Source: JACQFZ01 sp045810625 (GTDB lineage: Bacteria; Pseudomonadota; Gammaproteobacteria; Acidiferrobacterales; Sulfurifustaceae). From it: DNA of 50,472 nucleotides. The stretch covers positions 1-50,472 of the forward strand of contig JBJMVQ010000058.1 of NCBI GenBank assembly GCA_045810625.1. Reading direction: 5' to 3'. A program made the position numbers and the translations under genes. Position 1 is the stretch's first letter. Each line of letters opens with the position of its first letter. Under the pieces are notes generated by a model. The model was given only the letters and a program-made list of their open reading frames with translations. It was not told the DNA's origin and made no database searches. This document shows positions 22,647 through 30,378 of the stretch, piece by piece.

Positions 22647-23354
22647 CTATAACCGTACCCAATCGTCGGCGCAGGAAAATCTGCGCACCACGACGGCCGG
22701 TGAGCCCGCCACGACCGAACGCGCCGGCACATCGCGCGTGACGATCGCACCCGCCGCGACGACCGCGTGATCTCCGATCGAAACCCCGGGCAAGATGGTC
22801 GCACGCGCGCCGATCCAGACGTTGCGGCCGATCGCGACCTCCTCGCAGCGCGCGGGACGATCGGGACTCACCGCATGGAAATCGCTGTCGTAGATCGATG
22901 CCATGTCCGCGACACGCGTGTGCCGTCCGATGACCACGCGCTTCGTCACCCAGATCTGCACCCCGTCGCCGATCGAAACGTCGTCGCCGATGTCCAGCGT
23001 CGCCCGTGGATAAACCGTGACCGCGGTCTTGGAGCGTACGCTCGTGAACTCGCAGTCGCGGCCGAGCAGAAACACTCCGCGGACGGTGAACTCGGGACGT
23101 TCGCCGTGAATGCGCGGCAGTGACGCGTAGTACACCTCGTGCTCGCGCAGATAACTGTGCAGCGGCGCTTCCCGCGCCGCGCGGGTCATGCCTTGCATCA
23201 GATTCTGCGTATCCCGCGAGAAATCGCGCACCACACGCCAGACGCCGAGCCACAGCGGCGACAAAACCGTCGCGATCGATGGCACAGTCGCCGACTGCGG
23301 CGACGGAGCGTTCCACCAGTTTTTGCTTCCAACCGCACTCGCTTCTTTCGTCAT
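22647..23354 (-). CDS. Hexapeptide-repeat acyltransferase
   Basis: 235-residue O-acetyl/acyltransferase of the left-handed beta-helix (LbH, NodL/maltose O-acetyltransferase-like) family. Hexapeptide turns run from about 125 (ATLDIGDDVSIGDGVQIWVT) to 220 (VAIGRNVWIGARATILPGVSIGDHAVVAAGAIVTRDVPA). The catalytic His is in YDSDFHAVS. The first 100 residues are not part of the helix and include a Trp-rich helical stretch. The target may be an envelope glycan. GAGGGAG lies 5 bases before ATG 23354. It is 61 bp downstream of glrR and may be co-transcribed with the glr operon. Confidence 0.88.
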   Translation of the reverse strand: MTKEASAVGSKNWWNAPSPQSATVPSIATVLSPLWLGVWRVVRDFSRDTQNLMQGMTRAAREAPLHSYLREHEVYYASLPRIHGERPEFTVRGVFLLGRDCEFTSVRSKTAVTVYPRATLDIGDDVSIGDGVQIWVTKRVVIGRHTRVADMASIYDSDFHAVSPDRPARCEEVAIGRNVWIGARATILPGVSIGDHAVVAAGAIVTRDVPARSVVAGSPAVVVRRFSCADDWVRL

Positions 23355-23415
23355 TGTTGCTCCCTCTACTTATTACTGACTCCTCTACCCACGATCTCGC
23401 ATTACGACATCGGAC

Positions 23416-24795
23416 TCAACTCGGTGATATCGGTTCCCGCTCCGCACGAAACGCTTTCGGCTCGAGATGATAGCGGCGGAGCAGCTTGTAGAACTCGGTG
23501 CGGTTTCGCTGCGCGAGACGCGCGGCGCGGCTCACATTACCCTGCGTCATGCGCAGTAGCTGCGTGAGGTAGTCGCGTTCGAACTGGTCGCGACGCTGCG
23601 CGAGCGAGAGCACTTGGGTCGGCTGGTTCTCGAGCGCTTTGCGTACGAGCGTCGCTGGAATGACTTGTGAGGTCGACAACGCGAACGTACGCTCCACCAC
23701 GTTCTGCAGCTGGCGGACGTTGCCCGGCCAGCGCGCCGCGACCAGCAATTCCATGGCCTCGGGCGAAAACGTTTTCGGCTCCTTGCTACTGCGCTCCGCC
23801 ACTTGCAGCAGAAAGTGCCGCACGAGGAGCGGAATGTCCTCGGGACGCTGCGCGAGCGGCGGCAACACGAGGGTAACGACGTTCAAACGGTAATAAAGAT
23901 CCTGTCGAAAATCGCCCTTCGCGACCGCTTCGTCCAGGTTCCGATGCGTCGCAGAGATCACGCGCACGTCGACCGGGATCATTTCGTTCGATCCGACCGG
24001 GCGCACCTCTTTCTCCTGCAGCACGCGCAGCAGTTTCGCCTGCAGCGCGAGCGACATATCGCCGATCTCATCGAGAAAGAGCGTGCCGCCGTTCGCGGTT
24101 TGGAACAAACCTTTGTGCGTTTGTGTCGCGCCTGTGAACGCGCCCTTCACGTGGCCGAACAGCTCCGACTCGAGCAGCGTCTCCGGGATCGCACTGCAGT
24201 TCATCGCGACAAACGGCCGGTCGCGGCGCCGGCTCGCCCGGTGGATCGCGCGCGCGAGCAGTTCCTTTCCGGTCCCGCTCTCGCTTTGAATCAGCACCGC
24301 GGCCTCGCTGTCGGCGACCAGCCGCGCCTGTTGCAGCAGGTCCTCCATCACGCCGCTCTGGCTGATGATGTCGCGCCGCCACGTCTGGCCGGTCGTATCT
24401 TCGTCGGCAGCACGATGTACGGCGCCGGTAACGTGCACGGCCTGTTCCACCGCTTTCAGCAAAGCTTTGCTGTCGAACGGCTTGGTGAGAAATCCGAACA
24501 CCCCGCGCTGGGTCGCTTCGACAGCCTCCGGTATCGTGCCGTGCGCGGTGAGAATAATGACCGGAAGCGCCGGATAGCGCTCGTGCATCACGTTATAGAG
24601 CGCCATGCCGTCCATTCCATCCATGCGCAGATCCGTAATGACGAGCTGCGGCTGCGAAGCGGCCAGACGGGCCAGCGCCTGTTCGCCGCTTTCGGCGGTA
24701 TCGACGCTGTAACCGGCGGCGTTCAGACGCATCGCGAGCAGCTTGAGCAGCCCGACGTCGTCGTCGACGATCAGTATCTGCGAGCGGTTCGACAT
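23416..24795 (-). CDS. glrR: Sigma-54 response regulator GlrR
   Basis: NtrC-family response regulator of 459 residues. The receiver domain (1 to about 120) has Asp11-Asp12-Asp13, the phosphorylation site Asp55 (VITDLRMDG), the Thr in ILTAHGT and Lys in FLTKPF. The AAA+ domain has Walker A SESGTGKE and the sigma-54-contact loop GAFTGA. The C-terminus is a Fis-type helix-turn-helix (GNVSRAARLAQRNRTEFYKLLRRY). The gene order kinase-lipoprotein-regulator is that of enterobacterial glrK-qseG-glrR. Its start ATG 24795 overlaps the upstream stop as TGATG. In enterobacteria GlrR binds TGTC-N10-GACA; this window holds several such sites near sigma-54 promoters. Confidence 0.93.
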   Translation of the reverse strand: MSNRSQILIVDDDVGLLKLLAMRLNAAGYSVDTAESGEQALARLAASQPQLVITDLRMDGMDGMALYNVMHERYPALPVIILTAHGTIPEAVEATQRGVFGFLTKPFDSKALLKAVEQAVHVTGAVHRAADEDTTGQTWRRDIISQSGVMEDLLQQARLVADSEAAVLIQSESGTGKELLARAIHRASRRRDRPFVAMNCSAIPETLLESELFGHVKGAFTGATQTHKGLFQTANGGTLFLDEIGDMSLALQAKLLRVLQEKEVRPVGSNEMIPVDVRVISATHRNLDEAVAKGDFRQDLYYRLNVVTLVLPPLAQRPEDIPLLVRHFLLQVAERSSKEPKTFSPEAMELLVAARWPGNVRQLQNVVERTFALSTSQVIPATLVRKALENQPTQVLSLAQRRDQFERDYLTQLLRMTQGNVSRAARLAQRNRTEFYKLLRRYHLEPKAFRAEREPISPS

Positions 24796-25355
24796 CAGCG
24801 GGGTGCCACGACCGGGGGCGGCGCGGAGCGACGGTCCATCTCTTCCTCGAGCGCCTTCAGCTGATCGACTTTTCTCTGAAGCAACGCACGCTGGCGGCGC
24901 TCTTCTTCTAGCTGGCGCTCGCCGGCCCAGCGGTCGTCCAGCTCCTGCAACAGCCACGTGGCGAGACTGCGCATCGGCTGACCGTCCGGCCCCGGGTCCT
25001 TCGCCGCCTGGCTCAACAACTCGCGCGCGCGCGTGTCGTCGCGAAACGGCGCACGCCGCAGCATCAGAACTAACGCGAGCTTCACTTTATTTACCGCAGT
25101 CGGAGCGTGGCCGAGCGCGATCTCGGCCGACGCGCGTTCCGTGTCGAGCATCGGCGGCGCGATCCAACGGAGCCGATCCGCGTACACGACCAGGCGCTCG
25201 ACATTGCTCGCCTGCGTTACCGCGGCTTCCCGCTCCGGATCGGCGGCGCGGAGCGGCGGCTCGGCGTTCCATGTCGTCGTGCTCGTCGGGCGTTGTCCCG
25301 CGCAGCCGGACAAAAACATAGCCATTGCCATGATGAAGACTAGTCGTCGCTCCAT
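24795..25355 (-). CDS. qseG: QseG-like outer-membrane lipoprotein
   Basis: Predicted lipoprotein of 186 residues between glrK and glrR, the place of qseG (yfhG) in E. coli. The signal peptide MERRLVFIMAMAMFLSGC ends in a lipobox (LSGC, Cys18). The mature part is helical with TPR-like character (ALVLMLRRAPFRDDTRARELLSQAA) and ends in a coiled coil (EEERRQRALLQRKVDQLKALEEEM) and a Pro-rich tail. In E. coli QseG interacts with the kinase GlrK. ATG 25355 is chosen over GTG 25361. The name rests on position and layout more than on sequence identity. Confidence 0.75.
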   Translation of the reverse strand: MERRLVFIMAMAMFLSGCAGQRPTSTTTWNAEPPLRAADPEREAAVTQASNVERLVVYADRLRWIAPPMLDTERASAEIALGHAPTAVNKVKLALVLMLRRAPFRDDTRARELLSQAAKDPGPDGQPMRSLATWLLQELDDRWAGERQLEEERRQRALLQRKVDQLKALEEEMDRRSAPPPVVAPR

Positions 25356-25375
25356 GAACACGCTCTCGCGACAGG

Positions 25376-26866
25376 TTACCCGCGGGCCAACGGCAAGGCA
25401 ACGCGCAGATGCGCGCCGTGCAAACTGTCCAACACTTCGATTGTGCCTTTGTGCAATCGCACGTACGCGTGCGCGATCGAAAGTCCGAGTCCCGTGCCGC
25501 GCATGTGGCCTTTCACCACATACTTTCCCTGATAGAACGCTTCGAAAACTCTGTCGCGATCGCGCGGATCAATACCGGGGCCTTGGTCGCGCACCTCGAC
25601 GATCGCTCTGCCGTCGATGCGGCCGAGCGACACGACAATCTCGCTGCCGTCGGGCGAGTACTTGATTGCATTCGACAGCAGGTTGTCGAAGATCGATTTG
25701 AGCTTCTCCGGATCGCCGATGACGGTCGCCTCTCCGATCTCACGTCGCACCTGCAACCCATGCGCGGTCAGCACCGGTTGGCTCTCATCGATCACGCGGT
25801 CGAGCACACGATGCAACTGAACCGGCCGCTCGTTCAGGAACGGATCTTCGGCCTGCGCGACGCTGAAATTGATGAGATCTTCGATGAGCTTCTGCAGGCG
25901 TCCAATGTTCGCCTGCAGGATGCGGGTGATCTCCGCCTGGCGGCGATTGAGCGTTCCCGGCACCTCATCGTTCAAGAGCTCAACGCCTTCGCGGATGGCC
26001 GCGAGCGGCGTCTTCAGCTCGTGCGAGATGTTTCGCAGAATCGTGATCTTGTGCTGTTCGAGACCACGCAGACGCAACCGCAGCCAGTCGAGCTGCTTAC
26101 CGAGCTCTTCGAGGTCGGTCGGTCCGCTGACCCGCAACGACTCGACCACGTTGCCTTCGCCGAGCGAACGAATGGCGCGCGCAATTTGGCGAATCGGACG
26201 GTTGATGAGCACGCTGTAAATGGCGGCGAGAATGAGGGCAGCCGGTATGAGCGCCACCGCCTGATAGATGAGACGCTTCTTCGTCGCACTCGCCGTTTCC
26301 TGTATCTGCTCGGCTGCCCGACGAATCGACTCACCGCTTTCTTGCAGGATCGCGCGTGCGAGCACGTCGAGTGCGGCGAAGCGGTCAACCGTGGTGCGCA
26401 GTTTGTCGATCGGCTCGCGCGTCAACTGTGAGTAGATATCGCTCTCCTCTATCACCAGCGTTTCCAGGCGCTGGCGCTGTGCGGCGGAAAGACCGGACGC
26501 GGCGGCGAGCCCCTGCGTCGTCTGCAAGAAGCGCGTACGTCGTTCGCGGTACACGTCGAGGAGCACTCGATCGCCGAAGATTTGATACTGACGCGCCGCG
26601 CGCTCGAGCGAGGTGAGCTCGGTCGTAAGCGACTGGCTCAAGTGCAGCATCTCGGCCGATTGATAGACCCACTCGCGTCCCTGACGCGCGAGTTGGTCGA
26701 CGGAGGTAATACCGACGAGCTGACCGACAATCAGCAGCAGCGCGAGCAGAAAAAAGCCGGTGAGAATAAGCTGCCGACTGGAGGTACGATAGAAACGCAC
26801 GCGCGAGCCGTCCGAAGTTGAACGGCAAATCGTATCACCGCGCAACGCATTCGCTGCTCGGGGCAT
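25376..26866 (-). CDS. glrK: Sensor histidine kinase GlrK
   Basis: Membrane sensor kinase of 496 residues. Two membrane helices at about 32-54 and 199-221 enclose a periplasmic helical sensor (SLERAARQYQIFGDRVLLDVY and onward). It is followed by a HAMP linker (INRPIRQIARAIRSLGEGN), the dimerisation H box with His282 (RNISHELKTPLAAIREG), an N box (DNLLSNAIKYSPDG), G1 (VRDQGPGID) and G2 (GTGLGLSIAHA). It should phosphorylate GlrR. The signal is unknown. It is first of the three-gene glr operon and lies 158 bp downstream of the EF-hand genes on the same strand, so read-through from their promoter is possible. Confidence 0.92.
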   Translation of the reverse strand: MPRAANALRGDTICRSTSDGSRVRFYRTSSRQLILTGFFLLALLLIVGQLVGITSVDQLARQGREWVYQSAEMLHLSQSLTTELTSLERAARQYQIFGDRVLLDVYRERRTRFLQTTQGLAAASGLSAAQRQRLETLVIEESDIYSQLTREPIDKLRTTVDRFAALDVLARAILQESGESIRRAAEQIQETASATKKRLIYQAVALIPAALILAAIYSVLINRPIRQIARAIRSLGEGNVVESLRVSGPTDLEELGKQLDWLRLRLRGLEQHKITILRNISHELKTPLAAIREGVELLNDEVPGTLNRRQAEITRILQANIGRLQKLIEDLINFSVAQAEDPFLNERPVQLHRVLDRVIDESQPVLTAHGLQVRREIGEATVIGDPEKLKSIFDNLLSNAIKYSPDGSEIVVSLGRIDGRAIVEVRDQGPGIDPRDRDRVFEAFYQGKYVVKGHMRGTGLGLSIAHAYVRLHKGTIEVLDSLHGAHLRVALPLARG

Positions 26867-27024
26867 TACTTCGCGCGCGGTTACTTAATTTACCTCATCG
26901 CATCCATGGCGATGCCTGCGCCGGTCATCTCAGTGGAGGAGGGAGTCGGAGATGACCGACGCAGTCCGCCCATCCGTGGGCGCACGGGCCTTCCGGGAAA
27001 TTCGTTAGCGGCTTTCCCGAACTG

Positions 27025-27408
27025 CTACTTGCCGCTCGAGCTCGAACCGCCGGAGCTCGACGACCCGCCGGCCCCCGACTTGCTCGATCCGGCGCTCCCG
27101 CTGTCGGAAGAACCGCTCTTCGATTGCCCCGACTTCTTCGAGCCTTTCTGCGCCGACTCATATTCCGAGCGGCTCAGCTGACCGTCGCTGTTCTTGTCGT
27201 ACTGGGTGAAGCTGTTCGACAGCCCTTGCACGTTTTTCGCTTCATCCATGCTGATCGAACCGCTTTTATCGCTATCCGCTTTTTCGAAACTCGGCCACTG
27301 GCTGCTCTTGCCGGAACTTTCTTTTTCCGCGGCGTATGCAGCGACCGCGCTGGCCGATAGCGCGATAACAAATAAGCCCGAAACCGCTGACCTGATTATC
27401 GGTGTCAT
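27025..27408 (-). CDS. Exported EF-hand protein with Ser/Gly tail
   Basis: Exported protein of 127 residues: signal peptide MTPIIRSAVSGLFVIALSASAVAAYA, then two EF-hand-like calcium loops (DSDKSGSISMDE, about 46-57, and DKNSDGQLSRSE, about 71-82). A tail of Lys/Ser then Ser/Gly repeats runs to the end. The loops have the expected acidic residues at positions 1, 3, 5 and 12. AAGGAGG lies 5 bases before ATG 27408. It follows the second EF-hand gene by 72 bp on the same strand and may share its sigma-54 promoter. Calcium binding in the periplasm or outside the cell is likely; the role is unknown. Confidence 0.82.
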   Translation of the reverse strand: MTPIIRSAVSGLFVIALSASAVAAYAAEKESSGKSSQWPSFEKADSDKSGSISMDEAKNVQGLSNSFTQYDKNSDGQLSRSEYESAQKGSKKSGQSKSGSSDSGSAGSSKSGAGGSSSSGGSSSSGK

Positions 27409-27480
27409 GCCTGACCTCCTTAACGTTCGAAAAAACGAATGGTCGGGCCGAACCGTGGTGCGCGCCCGACCGCGTTAACG

Positions 27481-28041
27481 TTAGCGACTACCGGATCCGG
27501 CGCCGCCGCTCGAACCGCCCGCACCGCTGGAACCGCCGGCGCCGCTCGAACCGCCGGCCCCACTCGAACCGCCGGCCCCACTCGAACCGCTGGCGCCCGT
27601 GCCACTCGAAGAGCCGGCGCCACCGGCACCGCTCGGCGAACTCGACCCGGTAGAGCTGGAGCCGGCGCCGCCCGACTTCATCGCCGCTTCGAACTCGGTG
27701 CGGCTGATCTTCCCGTCGCTATCGGTATCCGCGACGCCGAAATCGAGACCCGTTATGCCCGATGCTTCGCTCTGATCGAGGAAACCGTTGCCGTCGCGGT
27801 CGAGCGTGCTGAATGACGAACTGCCCGACGCCGAGCTGCTCGACGACGGAGAAGTCGATGGAGAAGACGAGGTCGATCCGCTGCTGCCGGAGGGCGAAGT
27901 CGAGCTGCTGCTTCCCGACGATCCGGAGCTGCCCATCGAGCCCGAAGACGATCCGGATGAACCGGAACCGGCCGCCATCGCCGCGCTCGAAACCGCCGAC
28001 AGCGCGAACGCGAAAAGCACAGCTTTGTTGAGAACTTTCAT
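27481..28041 (-). CDS. Exported EF-hand protein, Ser/Gly-rich on both sides
   Basis: Exported protein of 186 residues: signal peptide MKVLNKAVLFAFALSAVSSAAMA, a Ser/Gly/Pro-rich disordered stretch (about 25-75), two EF-hand loops (DRDGNGFLDQSE, about 81-92, and DTDSDGKISRTE, about 104-115), and a C-terminal tail of SSGAGG hexapeptide repeats. The tail DNA is an 18-bp tandem repeat. AAGGAGG precedes ATG 28041. It lies behind a perfect sigma-54 promoter at 28109-28124 (minus) with GlrR-like sites further upstream, and heads the run EF-hand, EF-hand, glrK, qseG, glrR. Confidence 0.82.
   Translation of the reverse strand: MKVLNKAVLFAFALSAVSSAAMAAGSGSSGSSSGSMGSSGSSGSSSSTSPSGSSGSTSSSPSTSPSSSSSASGSSSFSTLDRDGNGFLDQSEASGITGLDFGVADTDSDGKISRTEFEAAMKSGGAGSSSTGSSSPSGAGGAGSSSGTGASGSSGAGGSSGAGGSSGAGGSSGAGGSSGGAGSGSR
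27511..27600 (-). repeat. 18-bp tandem repeat inside EF-hand gene
   Basis: Four to five units of 18 bp. Those at 27547-27564 and 27565-27582 are identical (CGAACCGCCGGCCCCACT on the plus strand); the neighbours at 27511, 27529 and 27583 differ at a few bases. Each unit encodes six residues (SSGAGG), so copy-number change would lengthen or shorten the protein tail without a frameshift. Confidence 0.85.
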
Positions 28042-28108
28042 GAAAGGCCTCCTTGCTAAAAAAAGTTGACGTTAGAGCAGTCGCGAAACGCTCATGCTCG
28101 AAGCTGTT

Positions 28109-28124
28109 AGCAATGCGTGTGCCA
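28109..28124 (-). promoter_or_regulatory. Predicted sigma-54 promoter of EF-hand gene
   Basis: On the minus strand the sequence is TGGCACACGCATTGCT, a perfect TGGCAC-N5-TTGCT with ten bases between GG and GC. The expected start of transcription is near 28098, 57 bases before ATG 28041. Confidence 0.7.
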
Positions 28125-28184
28125 GAACAGAAATCGCGCTGACTGCACAAATCAGGCGTTTCGCTTGAGTGAGTGGGATGCGCT

Positions 28185-28202
28185 TGTCGTCAACGGACGA
28201 CG
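28185..28202 (+). promoter_or_regulatory. GlrR-like site in divergent control region, 1
   Basis: TGTC-N10-GACG, one mismatch to TGTC-N10-GACA. It lies 62 bp from the GG of the minus-strand sigma-54 promoter and starts 67 bp before the second site. An AATCAGGCGTTTC sequence at about 28150-28162 is a partial IHF-type match between it and the promoter. Confidence 0.5.
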
Positions 28203-28251
28203 TGGAGCACCGGCGCCGGGTTGCGATTCACTGTTCTGGCGCAGTTTGCGA

Positions 28252-28269
28252 TGTCGTTCGACGGCGACG
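28252..28269 (+). promoter_or_regulatory. GlrR-like site in divergent control region, 2
   Basis: TGTC-N10-GACG, one mismatch. It ends 132 bp before the GG of the plus-strand sigma-54 promoter at 28400. The region 28042-28441 between the two divergent genes is 400 bp long and holds no convincing ORF apart from these signals. Confidence 0.5.
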
Positions 28270-28399
28270 CTTCGGCTCCGCGAGCGCGCGCCCGCCGTCA
28301 GACAGGAAAATGTCGTGCGTGGCTCGAATTGCCGGGGACAAATGCCGACGGCGCCGCGCGAGGCCCGGCGATACACCTGCGCGCGGCGATGAACTTCAT

Positions 28400-28415
28400 T
28401 GGCACATCGTTTGCT
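28400..28415 (+). promoter_or_regulatory. Predicted sigma-54 promoter of miniprotein gene
   Basis: TGGCACATCGTTTGCT, a perfect TGGCAC-N5-TTGCT (GG 28401-28402, GC 28413-28414). The expected start of transcription is near 28426. The ribosome binding site CGGAGG begins only six bases later. Confidence 0.7.
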
Positions 28416-28441
28416 TAGCGTATCCCGACAACGGAGGATTC

Positions 28442-28519
28442 ATGCGCGTAATTCTATTGTGGTTGTTGGGCGTGCCACTGAGCGTTCTGATATTACTGAT
28501 GCTCTTTGGAATCCTGTAA
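28442..28519 (+). CDS. 25-residue membrane miniprotein
   Basis: Very short ORF: MRVILLWLLGVPLSVLILLM then LFGIL. It is a single hydrophobic helix with one basic residue at the N-terminus, as expected for an inner-membrane miniprotein. GGAGG stands 6 bases before ATG 28442, and a perfect sigma-54 promoter lies 27 bp upstream of the start codon. With promoter, ribosome binding site and ORF aligned, a translated gene is likely despite its size. It could modulate a membrane partner such as a kinase or transporter; nothing in the sequence says which. It is 17 bp from the convergent ilvD stop. Confidence 0.65.
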   Translation: MRVILLWLLGVPLSVLILLMLFGIL

Positions 28520-28536
28520 AGGTCGGCACTTCGAAG

Positions 28537-30234
28537 TTATTCGTCGGTCACGCAGCCGTCGGAGGCGCTCTTCACGTTCTTGATGTACTTGTAAAGTGTA
28601 CCTCGCGTCGCTTTGTACGCTGGACGCACCCACGCACGCGCGCGCCGTTCCAGCTCCGCGTCCGACAGCGCAACGTCCAGTCGATTGGTTTGTGCGTCGA
28701 TCGTGATGACGTCGCCGTCTTGCACGAGCGCGATCGGTCCGCCTTCCTGCGCTTCCGGCACGACATGCCCGATAATGAATCCGTGAGATCCGCCTGAGAA
28801 GCGACCGTCGGTGATGAGCGCCACGTCGCTTCCAAGGCCGGCGCCCATGATCGCCGACGTCGGCGTCAGCATTTCCGGCATGCCCGGCCCGCCTTTCGGG
28901 CCCTCGTAGCGAATCACGATGACGTCTCCCTTCTTGATTTCTGCCCGCTCGAGCGCGGCCAGCATCAGCTCTTCAGAGTCGTACACGCGCGCCGGCCCGC
29001 GAAAGCGCAAGCCCTCCTTACCGGTGATTTTGGCGATCGCCCCACCCGGAGCGAGGTTACCGCGCAATACCTGGATGTGGCCCGTTGCTTTGATCGGCTT
29101 CTCGACCGGCAGGAATACCTCCTGCCCCGCTTTAAAGCTCGGCAGGTCGCGAAGGTTTTCAGCGATCGTCCGACCGGTCACCGTCATGCAGCTACCGTCG
29201 ATCAAACCTTTCTCCAGCAGGTACTTCATGACGGCTGGAATGCCGCCGACATTGTGGAGGTCCTCCATCACGTACTTACCCGAAGGCTTGAGATCGGCAA
29301 GAAACGGCACGCGGTCGCTCACTTTTTGAAAGTCGTCGATGGTGAGCGATACGCCGGCCGCGCGGGCCATTGCGATCAGATGCAGCACGGCATTGGTCGA
29401 GCCGCCGAGAGCCATGACGATGACGATGGCGTTCTCGAATGCCGCGCGCGTCATGATGTCGCGCGGCTTCAAGTCCGTTTCGAGCAGCCGCCGCATCGCA
29501 CGACCCGCTTCGCGGCATTCTTCGAGCTTGCGCGGATCGACCGCGGGCGTGGACGAGCTGTACGGCAACGACATGCCAAGCGCCTCGATCGCAGACGCCA
29601 TCGTGTTCGCGGTGTACATACCGCCGCAAGCGCCGGCGCCGGGACACGAATGGCGCACGATGCTCTCGCGCGTGGGCTCGTCGATGCTGCCCGCAAGAAA
29701 TTCGCCGTAGCTTTGGAACGCCGACACGACGTCGAGCGTGCGGTTACCGACGTGACCTGGCTTGATCGTACCCCCGTAGATCATCAAGCCGGGACGGTTG
29801 AGGCGCGCCATCGCCATGATGCAGCCGGGCATATTCTTGTCGCACCCGGGAATCGTGATCACGCCGTCGTACCATTGGGCGCCGACAACCGTTTCGATGG
29901 AGTCGGCGATGAGGTCGCGCGACTGCAGCGAGTAGCTCATGCCGTCGGTGCCCATCGCGATGCCGTCGGACACGCCGATCGTGTTGAACCGCAGGCCGAC
30001 GAGCCCGGCGGCGGCCACGCCGTCCTTCGCCTTCGCAGCCAGATCGTTCAGGTGCATGTTGCAGGTATTGCCCTCCCACCAGACGGAAGCAACGCCGATT
30101 TGCGGCTTCGCCATGTCTTCGCGGGTGAGACCGACGCCGTAAAGCATCGCCTGCGAGGCGCCTTGCGAACGCGGTTCGGTAATGCGGGAGCTGTAGCGAT
30201 TAAGTTTCGACGGCACGATGGACTCCAAATTCAT
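28537..30234 (-). CDS. ilvD: Dihydroxy-acid dehydratase
   Basis: Fe-S dehydratase of branched-chain amino-acid and CoA synthesis; it converts 2,3-dihydroxy-isovalerate or -methylvalerate into the 2-keto acid. It is 565 residues, the shorter class found outside enterics (E. coli 616). Cluster cysteines are in EGNTCNMHL, PGCDKNMPGC and GAGACGGMYTANTM. The C-terminal swivelling domain has GGPGMPEMLTPTSAIMG and DGRFSGGSHGFIIGHV. ATG 30234 (MNLESIVPSKLNRYSSRIT) is chosen by family N-terminus; in-frame starts at 30252 (ATG) and 30267 (GTG) cannot be excluded because none has a good ribosome binding site. It is a single gene. Confidence 0.95.
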   Translation of the reverse strand: MNLESIVPSKLNRYSSRITEPRSQGASQAMLYGVGLTREDMAKPQIGVASVWWEGNTCNMHLNDLAAKAKDGVAAAGLVGLRFNTIGVSDGIAMGTDGMSYSLQSRDLIADSIETVVGAQWYDGVITIPGCDKNMPGCIMAMARLNRPGLMIYGGTIKPGHVGNRTLDVVSAFQSYGEFLAGSIDEPTRESIVRHSCPGAGACGGMYTANTMASAIEALGMSLPYSSSTPAVDPRKLEECREAGRAMRRLLETDLKPRDIMTRAAFENAIVIVMALGGSTNAVLHLIAMARAAGVSLTIDDFQKVSDRVPFLADLKPSGKYVMEDLHNVGGIPAVMKYLLEKGLIDGSCMTVTGRTIAENLRDLPSFKAGQEVFLPVEKPIKATGHIQVLRGNLAPGGAIAKITGKEGLRFRGPARVYDSEELMLAALERAEIKKGDVIVIRYEGPKGGPGMPEMLTPTSAIMGAGLGSDVALITDGRFSGGSHGFIIGHVVPEAQEGGPIALVQDGDVITIDAQTNRLDVALSDAELERRARAWVRPAYKATRGTLYKYIKNVKSASDGCVTDE

Positions 30235-30378
30235 GCGATGCGGTAGGGGCATTTTACCCGAGTTCACCCTTTGAGCCTTCTGATATTGCTGGGACGAGAC
30301 GTCGCCCGGCGATCACGCCGTAAAGTCTGCGACGAGAGAGGCCCGCCCGAACGGGCGCAGGCGTGTAGTCGAGCGGCC

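Noticed and set aside
28237..28249. TGGCGCAGTTTGC, a third sigma-54-like sequence in the divergent region
   Set aside because: Only eight bases separate GG and GC; sigma-54 needs ten, so it should not be active.
28042..28441. Short frames in the divergent region as genes
   Set aside because: None except the 25-residue ORF has a ribosome binding site, and they cross the predicted promoters and activator sites.
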